DNA from: Prevotellaceae bacterium
GTDB lineage: Bacteria; Bacteroidota; Bacteroidia; Bacteroidales; UBA932
DNA length: 7,890 bases
Direction: 5' to 3'
NCBI GenBank assembly: GCA_031258755.1
Contig: JAIRMK010000165.1
Location: 1 to 7,890 of the forward strand
This document shows positions 1 to 6,523 of the stretch, piece by piece. Made by a program: the position numbers and the translations under genes. Numbering within the stretch: the stretch's first letter is position 1; every line of letters begins with the position of its first letter. The notes beneath the pieces are model-generated. The model was not told where the DNA came from. It saw only the letters and a list, made by a program, of their open reading frames with translations, and made no database searches.

Positions 1-52
1 GTCCGGCTATCACTTCCGCCGGCACATTGACTTTAATTCTTTCTTTTGACAT
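1..52 (-). CDS. N-terminus of an unidentified protein, cut by the window edge
   Basis: On the minus strand an ATG at 52-50 opens a frame that stays open to the left edge and gives 17 residues, MSKERIKVNVPAEVIAG. It has no signal peptide, so it is neither a SusC (TonB-dependent transporter) start nor a secreted PUL enzyme. I do not recognise the family from this little sequence. Support for a real gene comes from the context: a complete Bacteroidetes-type promoter (TTTG, 20-base spacer, TATCTTTG) lies just upstream on the same strand, and the bases before the ATG are an A/G-rich run (AAGAAAAAGAAAG) that could serve as ribosome binding region. The gene is divergent from susD with a 79-base gap. 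It could be a regulator or an unrelated neighbour; the sequence does not decide. Confidence 0.5.
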   Translation of the reverse strand, partial: MSKERIKVNVPAEVIAG

Positions 53-78
53 ATCTTTCTTTTTCTTGCAAAGATATG
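50..78. repeat. 9-base perfect inverted repeat between divergent genes
   Basis: CATATCTTT at 50-58 is the exact reverse complement of AAAGATATG at 70-78, with an 11-base centre. The left arm contains most of the candidate plus-strand -7 element and the start codon of the minus-strand gene; the right arm contains most of the minus-strand -7 element. It could be a regulator binding site or simply two similar promoter boxes facing each other. A role as an RNA hairpin is less likely, because the predicted minus-strand start point lies inside the repeat. Confidence 0.5.
52..59 (+). promoter_or_regulatory. Candidate -7 element for susD
   Basis: TATCTTTC matches seven of the eight positions of the Bacteroidetes -7 element TAnnTTTG on the plus strand. 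The -33 partner is poor: ATTG at 26-29 gives a 22-base spacer. If used, the transcript would start near 65 and give susD a leader of about 66 bases. No better plus-strand candidate is visible between 1 and 131, so this is the best available susD promoter rather than a strong one. Confidence 0.25.
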
Positions 79-100
79 ATTTCTTTTTGATTTGTACAAA
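69..100 (-). promoter_or_regulatory. Bacteroidetes-type promoter for the divergent left gene
   Basis: Read on the minus strand, TTTG (plus-strand CAAA at 97-100) is followed after 20 bases by TATCTTTG (plus-strand CAAAGATA at 69-76). This matches the Bacteroidetes sigma-ABfr consensus TTTG / TAnnTTTG in both elements and in spacing. Transcription would start near 62-64, leaving only about 10-14 leader bases before the ATG at 52. Confidence 0.6.
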
Positions 101-101
101 T
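90..101. promoter_or_regulatory. 12-base perfect palindrome, possible operator
   Basis: ATTTGTACAAAT is a perfect palindrome in the susD-left gene spacer. It covers the -33 TTTG of the minus-strand promoter and lies about 31 bases before the susD ATG. A protein bound here could affect both genes. AT-rich palindromes of this length also arise by chance, so the call is tentative. Confidence 0.25.
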
Positions 102-131
102 TTATTGGACTTTATATAAAAACGATTTTTC

Positions 132-2051
132 ATGAAAAAAATATATTGCATAATATGTATGGCCGCCCTGCTGGCAGCAGGGGGCTGCAAAGATTTTCTC
201 GACCGCGAATCGGAAAATCTGCTCACCGATGACCAAGTGTTTTCTGACGAAAATATGATTAATGCCGTGCTTGCCAATTATTACGGCAGAATTGATTGGG
301 GACAGCGCATTGACGACCATGATTCCTACATGGCCACTGACGAAGCTGCCAACTCCGGTTCCGGAGGCTGGACGTGGGGAGGAAGCCCTTATGAAGACGG
401 TATTTTCAGGGTGTACGACTATACGTTAATCCGCCACATCAACCAGTTTTTGGAAAGTATTCGCTCCGAAGCTACTGCCGGATTGAGCGAGGACTACCGC
501 AAACAGCTGGAAGGCGAAGTACGATTTATTCGCGCATGGACATATTTTAACATGGGGCGCTGCATGGGCGGCATGCCCCTTGTAGGCGACGAAGTGTTTG
601 AATATTCCGGCGGAACAGACATTACTGCACTGCAGTTTCCCCGCTCCACCGAAGCCGAATTGTATGACTATGTGATTAGCGAATGTACGGAAATTGCCGA
701 CATGTTGCCCACCGGCTATACCAAAAACGCCGCGCGTGCCAACAAGTGGGCGGCCCTTACGCTCAAGGCGCGTGCCGCTATTTATGCCGCCTCCATTGCC
801 AAGTACGGCAATTCGGTAACGCCCGATGTACGCACTTCCGACTACACCGCTGCCGAAGGCGGCGCGGTGGGTATTCCCGCCTCCAAAGCCAACGGATACC
901 ACCAAACGGCGCTGGCGGCGGCCGAAGAAATTATCACCAACGGCAGGTATCGCCTATATAATGAGGTTGCCGACAAGGGCGTTAACTTCTACGAAGCCGT
1001 GTGCAACAAAGCCAGCGCCGAGATAGAAGTGATATGGGCGAAAGACCATATCGTGCCGGGAAACAACACAGGCTTTACCAACGCCAACGGGCCGCTGTCA
1101 ATGGCGCAGGATGCCGACGCCAACCGCGAAACCGCCATACTCAACCTCGTGGAAGCGTTTGAATATACAAACGACCGCAACGGAACGCTGAAAACGCGTA
1201 CTTCCGATGCCTCCGATTATATCTACTACGACAATCCGGAAGACCTGTTTGCCGGTAAAGACGCACGTCTCTATGGCTCGGTGATTTATTCGGGCGCCGA
1301 CTGGAACGGCACCCCCATTATCTATCAGGCAGGGCAAATGAAATGGAGCGGTAGCTCATGGACGATTGTTACAAGCAGCGGACAAGTGGGTACAGTGGAT
1401 GAAGACGGGGATATGGTTGTTTCTATTGATGGCCCTAACCAGTCGGATGGTGCAACCCACAACAACACGGGTTTTAACATCCGCAAGTTTATGGACTACA
1501 AGCCCACGGCCTTTACGCGCGGCGCCGGCAGCGACATGTGGTTTGTGCGTATGCGCTACGCTGAAGTGCTCCTCATTGCCGCCGAGGCCGCCATGGAGTT
1601 GAATGATAACAGGGCAGTCGGTTTTATCAACCAGGTGCGTGACCGTGCGGGCATACAGCCGCTCTCAGCCGTTACCCTTGCCGATATTGAGCAGGAACGC
1701 CGTGTGGAATTTGCGTATGAAAACCATCGCTGGTGGGATCTGAAGCGCTGGCGCAGGGCGCATGTCGTATGGCCGGAAACCGGAACGCCCACGCTTACCG
1801 ACGATGTGACTACCCACAACCAGAGTGCGGCGGCCGACGTCAATACTTCGGTCAAATACGCCCTGTTCCCATACAGGATTAAAAGCTCTGGACACGCGCA
1901 AGACGGAAAGTGGGTATTCGACAAGGTAAATGCCTCGGGTTGGACGTACAGCGGACGCAGGCAGAACTTCCAGCTCCGGCACTATTACAACTTCCTCGAC
2001 AACGGCTGGCTGGAAAAGAATCCGAAGCTGGTAAGAAACCCCTATCAATAA
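132..2051 (+). CDS. SusD/RagB-family glycan-binding outer-membrane lipoprotein
   Basis: This 639-residue protein is a SusD-like surface lipoprotein, which in the family binds glycan and acts as the lid of a SusC TonB-dependent transporter. The N-terminus is a lipoprotein signal ending LLAAGGC, with the lipidated cysteine at residue 19, followed by CKDFLDRES, the usual SusD start after the cysteine. The segment beginning at about residue 131 (RFIRAWTYFNMGR) and the C-terminal block around residues 520-545 (ERRVEFAYENHRWWDLKRW) are SusD/RagB hallmarks, and the protein ends in the typical NPKLVRNPYQ manner. The ATG at 132 is chosen because it starts the signal peptide; no Shine-Dalgarno is visible, which is common in this phylum. 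The partner susC gene, normally immediately upstream, is absent: a divergent gene starts 79 bases away. The next gene, DUF3823-like, follows after a 33-base gap. The ligand cannot be read from the sequence; the nearby GH76 suggests a mannan-type glycan. Confidence 0.95.
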   Translation: MKKIYCIICMAALLAAGGCKDFLDRESENLLTDDQVFSDENMINAVLANYYGRIDWGQRIDDHDSYMATDEAANSGSGGWTWGGSPYEDGIFRVYDYTLIRHINQFLESIRSEATAGLSEDYRKQLEGEVRFIRAWTYFNMGRCMGGMPLVGDEVFEYSGGTDITALQFPRSTEAELYDYVISECTEIADMLPTGYTKNAARANKWAALTLKARAAIYAASIAKYGNSVTPDVRTSDYTAAEGGAVGIPASKANGYHQTALAAAEEIITNGRYRLYNEVADKGVNFYEAVCNKASAEIEVIWAKDHIVPGNNTGFTNANGPLSMAQDADANRETAILNLVEAFEYTNDRNGTLKTRTSDASDYIYYDNPEDLFAGKDARLYGSVIYSGADWNGTPIIYQAGQMKWSGSSWTIVTSSGQVGTVDEDGDMVVSIDGPNQSDGATHNNTGFNIRKFMDYKPTAFTRGAGSDMWFVRMRYAEVLLIAAEAAMELNDNRAVGFINQVRDRAGIQPLSAVTLADIEQERRVEFAYENHRWWDLKRWRRAHVVWPETGTPTLTDDVTTHNQSAAADVNTSVKYALFPYRIKSSGHAQDGKWVFDKVNASGWTYSGRRQNFQLRHYYNFLDNGWLEKNPKLVRNPYQ

Positions 2052-2074
2052 ACCAACGTATTAAACTTTTTAAT

Positions 2075-2081
2075 GGAAAAG
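2075..2081 (+). promoter_or_regulatory. Ribosome binding site deciding the DUF3823 gene start
   Basis: GGAAAAG lies three bases before the ATG at 2085 and inside the frame that would begin at the earlier ATG at 2073. Its position, together with the MKK signal-peptide start, favours 2085 over 2073. The spacing is a little short for a classical Shine-Dalgarno. Confidence 0.4.
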
Positions 2082-2084
2082 AAT

Positions 2085-2774
2085 ATGAAAAAAATAATAT
2101 TACAAATATCGCTGTGGACAGCGCTTGCCACCGTTGCCGGAATGTTTACAGCGTGCGGATTGGATAACTATGACGAGCCCGATGCGCAGATTACCGGCAG
2201 GGTGATAGACCGCAACGGCAATCCGGTAGGCGTAATGGGCTCTCGCGAACAGGTGACGCTTCAGCTGTGGCAACCCAGCTACCCGCTCAAAGCCGATGCC
2301 ATTAACGTAAACGTGGCGCAGGACGGCAGCTTCTCCACCATGGTGTTCGACGGTGATTATGTGCTGAAAATGCGCAATAACACCGGCCCCTGGGTAAACA
2401 GCACCGACTCGGTGGTAATAAACGTACGTGGAAATACCGCCGTCGATTTTCCGGTTACACCCTACTACACGCTGGGCAACGTGACCTACAGCCTGAATGG
2501 AACTACGCTCACGGCCACGTTCACCATTACGGAAGTCACGGCCGGCCGGAGTATTGATGAAGTGGCTTTAATGGTCAACAAAACCCAATTCGTCGGCTTC
2601 GACGGCGAGGTGAATGTGAAAAAAGAAGCCGCCAATAGCGCTACAGGTTCTCAAACCGTAACGATAGACGTCAGCGACCTCACCGCACACCACAAGCTGT
2701 ATGCCCGCGTGGGTCTGCGGATTTCGGGTATCGGGCAAGGGCTGTATGACACCAAGGTATTTGAAGTGAGATAA
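2085..2774 (+). CDS. DUF3823-like PUL lipoprotein, probable surface glycan-binding accessory
   Basis: The protein has 229 residues from the ATG at 2085, or 233 from the in-frame ATG at 2073; the first gives a cleaner signal peptide and has a purine-rich site just before it. The lipobox region MFTAC puts the lipidated cysteine at residue 24. The mature part resembles the DUF3823 family: a first beta-rich domain (about residues 30-125) beginning with an ITGRVIDRNGNPV carboxypeptidase-regulatory-like strand pattern and containing DGSFSTMVFDGDYVLKM, then a second beta-sandwich (about 130-229) ending in LYARVGLRISG. Proteins of this family commonly follow susD in PULs and are thought to help bind glycan at the surface; this is known by association, not as an enzyme. 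No catalytic motif is seen. It is the last gene before a strong hairpin terminator and was probably transcribed with susD. Confidence 0.8.
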   Translation: MKKIILQISLWTALATVAGMFTACGLDNYDEPDAQITGRVIDRNGNPVGVMGSREQVTLQLWQPSYPLKADAINVNVAQDGSFSTMVFDGDYVLKMRNNTGPWVNSTDSVVINVRGNTAVDFPVTPYYTLGNVTYSLNGTTLTATFTITEVTAGRSIDEVALMVNKTQFVGFDGEVNVKKEAANSATGSQTVTIDVSDLTAHHKLYARVGLRISGIGQGLYDTKVFEVR

Positions 2775-2810
2775 TTTTTAAAACTTTGTGAATGTTTTCA
2801 CTGAACTATC

Positions 2811-2858
2811 AAAAAAGCCGCCGAAGGAGAGGGAAATTGTTTCTTCGGCGGTCTTTTT
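2811..2858 (+). terminator. Rho-independent terminator after susD-DUF3823
   Basis: CCGCCGAAG at 2818-2826 pairs perfectly with CTTCGGCGG at 2843-2851 around a 16-base loop, preceded by six A and followed by TC and five T. The 9-base GC-rich stem and T tract make it a convincing terminator. It splits the PUL into two parts, so downstream genes probably need their own promoter or read-through. The A tract on the left could also let it act on the opposite strand. Confidence 0.8.
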
Positions 2859-2875
2859 ATGTTGAGAATTTTCAA

Positions 2876-2883
2876 TATCTTTG
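2876..2883 (+). promoter_or_regulatory. -7 promoter element upstream of the AlbA_2 gene
   Basis: TATCTTTG is a perfect match to the Bacteroidetes -7 consensus TAnnTTTG. The -33 element is weak: only the T run of the preceding terminator (2854-2858) sits at about the right distance, without a TTTG. A start near 2890 would give a leader of about 90 bases before the GTG at 2982. The same eight bases occur in the promoter of the left-edge gene. Confidence 0.5.
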
Positions 2884-2931
2884 TGAAAATTACAGCGTAA
2901 TAGACAAAATTGATAAATTAATGAAATTAAT

Positions 2932-2985
2932 ATGAAGAAAATTATTTTTGCAACAGCGGCACAGCCAAAAATCAAGATTTTGTGA
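2932..2985 (+). CDS. Possible 17-codon leader peptide or gene-start remnant
   Basis: An ATG at 2932 opens a short frame, MKKIIFATAAQPKIKIL, whose TGA stop (2983-2985) overlaps the GTG start of the next gene as GTGA. It lies downstream of the -7 element, so it would be in the same transcript. Two readings are possible. It may be a leader frame whose translation feeds ribosomes to the weak GTG start. Or it may be the remains of the signal peptide of a lost PUL gene, since MKKIIFATAA is a typical beginning for an exported Bacteroidetes protein. It is too short for coding statistics. Confidence 0.25.
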   Translation: MKKIIFATAAQPKIKIL

Positions 2986-4679
2986 CTATAGAAGAAATAG
3001 ATAAGATAATCACACAAGGTGAAGGCGTTTCCATAGAGTTCAAGAAGGCAAAGGAAAAGGTACCTGCATCATTGTACGAAACTGTGGTAAGTTTCGCCAA
3101 TACGCGGGGCGGTTATATACTTTTGGGTGTGGACGACGGTGGCATTGTTTCAGGCATTCAGCCCGAAAACAAGGTGGTTTTTATTAAAAATATCGCGACG
3201 GCACTTAACTCTAAGGACAACATTAATCCGGTGATGTATCTGAATCCGTCGCCTGTTGATTATAAGGGAAAAACAATTATCGTTATTCAAGTGCCGGCAA
3301 GTTCACAAGTATACAACCACGCAGGAAAAGTTTATATCCGCGAGTGTGAAACAGATATGGATATAACCGGCAACCAACATGCAATTCGTGGACTTTTCCT
3401 AAAAAAGGGAGCTATCTATACCGAAACGCATATTTACCCTGGTCTTAAAATGTCGGATATGGATGAATCACTGTTTTCAAAAGCTCGAAACCTGATCCGG
3501 AGTAATCGTGCAGACCACCCATGGTTGGCCGTCAATAATATGCAGATGTTGCGCGATGCCGTTCTCTATTGGAATGACTACGAAAATAATCGTGAAGGTT
3601 TTTCCTTGGCAGCAGCGTTGATTTTCGGCAAAGACCTTACTATTCAAAATTTGTTGCCTGCTTACAAGGTTGAAGCAATGGTGCGTATCAAAAATAAAAA
3701 CCGTTGGGACGACCGTCTTACACTTCGTACTAACCTGATAAATACATATCTGCAGCTGAAAGAATTTATAAACCGCCACTTGCCCGACAAATTTTATATG
3801 GAAGGCGATCAACGAGTTGATTTGAGGGACAAAATTTTTAGGGAAGTAATCGGGAACATCATTGTGCACCGCGAATATACGGATGCTACTGCAACAGAGC
3901 TGATTATCGATGAAGATGCCGTGCGGACGCTTAACCCAAATAACCCATATTTTAACGGTATAATGGATTTGGATAATTTTAATCCGCACCCCAAAAATCC
4001 GAACATCCGCAAGTTCTTCACAGCATTGGGTTGGGCAGATGAAATCGGATCTGGTATCCGAAATACGCGGAGTTATCTTCCGCATTATGTCGAAAATGCC
4101 ACACCGGTTTTTATTGACGGACCTTTGTTCCGGACTATCATTCCTTTGGTGCGCCATACAATGTCTGACTTTACAGATGAATGGTTCAGGTGGTTGGAAT
4201 TGGACGAAAAATGGCGACCGAAATTAATGGAATCATTGAAAAATATTGAAATAGACGGGGAACTTCATAATATGGATTGGGAAGGACAGGTAGCTTGTTT
4301 GGCGCCTGTTTGGATCGAAAAAGTGACTAAGCTGGATAAAAAAGTGACTAAGCCGGATGAAAATAAGGTTGCTGAAAATAAATTTATTAACGAAAAAAAT
4401 GACCTAAGATTAATTGAAAAAGTGACTAAGTTGCCATCCAAAAAACTTCAATATTTCCTTCATATTTTTTTGCTATCGGGCACTCCGATTTCTGTAGATG
4501 ATTTAGTAGATATTTTATCTTTTAATCATCGCACATTTTTTAATGAAAACTACTTAAAACCTTTATGTTCGCTTGGCTTTATTCAACGAACCAATCCGAA
4601 TAAGCCGACGTCACCCAATCAAAAATATCTCATTACTGAACAAGGCAAGCGATTTTTAACGGGAAAGGATGATTATTAA
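2982..4679 (+). CDS. AlbA_2 (Schlafen-type) / HATPase_c_4 / winged-helix protein
   Basis: This 565-residue cytosolic protein belongs to the group often labelled putative DNA-binding, RecG-like or ATP-binding protein. An AlbA_2 domain covers about residues 10-130, with GEGVSIEFKKAK and the GGYILLGVDDGG block at 43-54. A HATPase_c_4-like region covers about 255-390, with FREVIGNIIVHREY at 286-299 and LGWADEIGSGIRN at 349-361. After a linker carrying KVTKLDK-type repeats (447-483), a C-terminal winged helix covers about 487-560. The GTG start is chosen because the frame has a stop at 2928-2930 and no ATG between it and the AlbA_2 domain. Biochemical function is uncertain; regulation or nucleic-acid binding is the usual guess, and helicase activity is not supported because no helicase motifs are seen. 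The gene is clearly more AT-rich than its neighbours (12 of 60 G+C at 4501-4560 versus 34 of 60 at 5101-5160), which suggests separate origin. It ends 29 bases before the GH2 gene with no visible terminator. Confidence 0.9.
   Translation: MTIEEIDKIITQGEGVSIEFKKAKEKVPASLYETVVSFANTRGGYILLGVDDGGIVSGIQPENKVVFIKNIATALNSKDNINPVMYLNPSPVDYKGKTIIVIQVPASSQVYNHAGKVYIRECETDMDITGNQHAIRGLFLKKGAIYTETHIYPGLKMSDMDESLFSKARNLIRSNRADHPWLAVNNMQMLRDAVLYWNDYENNREGFSLAAALIFGKDLTIQNLLPAYKVEAMVRIKNKNRWDDRLTLRTNLINTYLQLKEFINRHLPDKFYMEGDQRVDLRDKIFREVIGNIIVHREYTDATATELIIDEDAVRTLNPNNPYFNGIMDLDNFNPHPKNPNIRKFFTALGWADEIGSGIRNTRSYLPHYVENATPVFIDGPLFRTIIPLVRHTMSDFTDEWFRWLELDEKWRPKLMESLKNIEIDGELHNMDWEGQVACLAPVWIEKVTKLDKKVTKPDENKVAENKFINEKNDLRLIEKVTKLPSKKLQYFLHIFLLSGTPISVDDLVDILSFNHRTFFNENYLKPLCSLGFIQRTNPNKPTSPNQKYLITEQGKRFLTGKDDY
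4318..4430 (+). repeat. Repeats in the linker of the AlbA_2 protein
   Basis: The 14 bases AAAAAGTGACTAAG occur three times, starting at 4318, 4339 and 4417. The first two form a 21-base tandem unit (the repeat continues as GCTGGAT or GCCGGAT) and encode KVTKLDK then KVTKPDE; the third encodes KVTKLPS. A degraded relative is visible at about 4393-4407 (AAAAATGACCTAAG). All exact copies are spaced by multiples of three, so copy changes would lengthen or shorten the linker without breaking the frame. Confidence 0.8.
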
Positions 4680-4708
4680 CACTTAATTAACGATTTAATT
4701 TTTTTATC

Positions 4709-6508
4709 ATGAGAAAGAATTTTTTATTTATTGGGCTACTGGTTTTAGCATCTAACGCTTTCGCGCAGTGGAGTCCATCGAAAGACAAGATAAGAACGAA
4801 GTGGGCGGATGAAGTCAACCCAGCGAACGTGTTGCCGGAGTACCCGCGTCCGGCGATGGAGCGCGCCCAGTGGAGCAACCTCAACGGCTTGTGGAATTAC
4901 GCCATATTGCCGTTGGGCGCTGCCGAGCCGGACAAGTTCGACGGTAAAATTCTGGTGCCGTTTGCCGTAGAGTCAAACCTGTCGGGTGTGGAGAAACGCC
5001 TCGGGAAGGAAAACGAATTGTGGTACAAGCGCACATTCACCGTGCCGCAGGCGTGGAAAGGCAAATCGGTGCTGCTGCACTTCGGCGCGGTGGACTGGAA
5101 AGCCGAAGTATTCGTGAACGACGTCAAAATCGGCGTGCACAAGGGCGGCTACACGCCGTTTTCGTTCGACGTCACGCCCTGCCTGACGCAAGGCGAGCAG
5201 AAGCTCGTAGTTAAGGTATGGGACCCCACGAACGATGGCTACCAGCCGCGGGGAAAGCAGGTGAACAAACCCGAAGGCATCTGGTACACGCCCGTTTCGG
5301 GCATTTGGCAAACCGTCTGGCTTGAGCCGGTGGCCAAAAAGCACATTGTTTCGCTGGTTCCCACAGCAGACATCGACGCGCAGCAACTGTCCGTAACTGT
5401 GGGCGTAGAGAATGCCGCGTCCGGCGATATAGTGGAGGTTGAGGTCAAGGAGGCGGGTAAAATTGTGGCCACGGCCAAAGCGGTAGTGGGTCAGCAACTC
5501 AATATACCGGTGCGAGACATGAAGCTCTGGTCACCGGAAACGCCTTTCCTCTATGATTTGGAAGCGCGCTTGTACGAAGGCGGGAAGCTTCACGACAAAG
5601 TGATTGGCTATGCAGCCATGCGCAAGATTTCCGTGAAACCGGATAAAAACGGCATCCTGCGGATGCAGCTCAACAACGAGGACTACTTCCAGCTTGGCCC
5701 GCTCGACCAGGGCTGGTGGCCGGACGGCCTCTACACCGCCCCGACCGACGAAGCGCTCGTGTACGACATCCAAAAAACAAAGGATTTCGGCTTTAACATG
5801 ATACGCAAGCACGTGAAGGTGGAGCCTGCGCGCTGGTACACGCATTGCGACCGGCTTGGAATGCTCGTGTGGCAGGATATGCCCAGTGGAGGAAATTCAC
5901 CGCGATGGCAGATGCACCAGTTCTTCGACGGCAAGGAAGCCGTCCGTTCTCCAGAATCCGAAGCAAACTTCCGTCAGGAGTGGAAAGAGATTATTGATTT
6001 TCTGAAACCCAATCCTTGCATAATAGTATGGGTGCCGTTCAACGAAGCTTGGGGGCAGTTTAAGTCGGTAGAGATAGCGGCGTGGACGAAAAACTACGAC
6101 CCGTCGCGACTTGTCAACCCAGCCAGCGGCGGCAACCACTACCTCGAAGCCGGCGACATCCTCGACGTGCATCATTACCCCAATCCGAGAATAACGCTGA
6201 TAAACACCGGCAAGGTAAATGTGCTCGGCGAATTTGGCGGCATCGGGCTTGTGGTCGAGGGTCACCTGTGGCAAACCGACAAGAACTGGGGATACGTTCA
6301 GTTTAAGAACGAGAAAGAGGTCACCGATGAATATATTCGCTTTATCGAACAACTGAAGGAGACCATGAGACGCGGCTATTCGGCGGCGGTCTATACACAA
6401 ACCACCGACGTGGAAGGCGAAGTGAACGGCTTGATGACCTACGACCGCAAGGTGATAAAACTGGAAGAAGACCGGCTGCGTCAGGCCAACCTGAGTGTTA
6501 AATATTAG
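4709..6508 (+). CDS. Secreted glycoside hydrolase family 2 enzyme
   Basis: This 599-residue protein is a GH2 retaining exo-glycosidase. A signal peptide ends at about residue 19 (SNAFA before QW), with no lipobox, so it is probably periplasmic. The sugar-binding jelly-roll domain spans about 38-208 (WSNLNGLWNYAI, ELWYKRTF, GGYTPFSFDVT, GIWQTVWLEP), the Ig-like domain about 210-305, and the TIM barrel about 310-590. Both catalytic glutamates of the family can be seen: E446 in VPFNEAWGQ (acid/base) and E508 in VLGEFGG (nucleophile). The barrel has GFNMIRKHVKVEP at about residues 361-373 where classical LacZ has an R-x-S-H-Y-P stretch, so LacZ-like galactosidase specificity should not be assumed. 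It is shorter than LacZ and lacks the extra C-terminal domains. The ATG at 4709 begins the signal peptide. The GH76 gene follows after 15 bases, so the two are very likely one operon. Substrate could be a beta-galactoside, glucuronide, mannoside or other; the sequence alone does not settle it. Confidence 0.92.
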   Translation: MRKNFLFIGLLVLASNAFAQWSPSKDKIRTKWADEVNPANVLPEYPRPAMERAQWSNLNGLWNYAILPLGAAEPDKFDGKILVPFAVESNLSGVEKRLGKENELWYKRTFTVPQAWKGKSVLLHFGAVDWKAEVFVNDVKIGVHKGGYTPFSFDVTPCLTQGEQKLVVKVWDPTNDGYQPRGKQVNKPEGIWYTPVSGIWQTVWLEPVAKKHIVSLVPTADIDAQQLSVTVGVENAASGDIVEVEVKEAGKIVATAKAVVGQQLNIPVRDMKLWSPETPFLYDLEARLYEGGKLHDKVIGYAAMRKISVKPDKNGILRMQLNNEDYFQLGPLDQGWWPDGLYTAPTDEALVYDIQKTKDFGFNMIRKHVKVEPARWYTHCDRLGMLVWQDMPSGGNSPRWQMHQFFDGKEAVRSPESEANFRQEWKEIIDFLKPNPCIIVWVPFNEAWGQFKSVEIAAWTKNYDPSRLVNPASGGNHYLEAGDILDVHHYPNPRITLINTGKVNVLGEFGGIGLVVEGHLWQTDKNWGYVQFKNEKEVTDEYIRFIEQLKETMRRGYSAAVYTQTTDVEGEVNGLMTYDRKVIKLEEDRLRQANLSVKY

Positions 6509-6512
6509 TAAT

Positions 6513-6517
6513 AAGGA
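6513..6517 (+). promoter_or_regulatory. Ribosome binding site of the GH76 gene
   Basis: AAGGA lies six bases before the ATG at 6524, directly after the GH2 stop. It is the only clear classical Shine-Dalgarno in the window at a good distance and supports this start and tight co-translation with GH2. Confidence 0.5.
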
Positions 6518-6523
6518 TTAGCG

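Noticed and set aside
50..78. RNA hairpin hiding the start codon of the left gene
   Set aside because: The predicted transcription start lies inside the repeat, so the 5' arm would not be in the mRNA; a DNA-level role is more likely.
426..905. Minus-strand open frame of 159 codons inside susD
   Set aside because: The glycine/histidine-rich peptide is what antisense reading of a GC-rich SusD gene gives; the plus-strand protein is unambiguous.
2073..2084. Earlier start of the DUF3823 gene at 2073
   Set aside because: It adds only MEKN before MKK, and the purine-rich site at 2075-2081 fits a start at 2085 better. It cannot be fully excluded.
3477..4157. Long open frame (226 codons) on the minus strand inside the AlbA_2 gene
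   Set aside because: It lies wholly antisense to a gene with clear domain motifs, its peptide shows no recognisable family, and it has no promoter or ribosome binding site of its own.
2982..4679. Calling the AlbA_2 protein a RecG helicase
   Set aside because: The similarity is to a regulatory/ATP-binding family that carries this label by annotation history; there are no Walker A/B or helicase motifs in the protein.
4680..4708. Terminator or promoter between AlbA_2 and GH2
   Set aside because: The 29 bases are AT-rich with only a weak TTAAT/ATTAA-type pairing, no GC stem and no TAnnTTTG element.
2775..4708. Transposon or insertion-sequence ends around the AlbA_2 gene
   Set aside because: I found no matching terminal inverted repeats, no target-site duplication and no transposase or integrase gene.
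4973..6400. Minus-strand open frames of 174 and 167 codons inside the GH2 gene
   Set aside because: Both are antisense shadows of an intact enzyme with both catalytic glutamates; no family features are visible.
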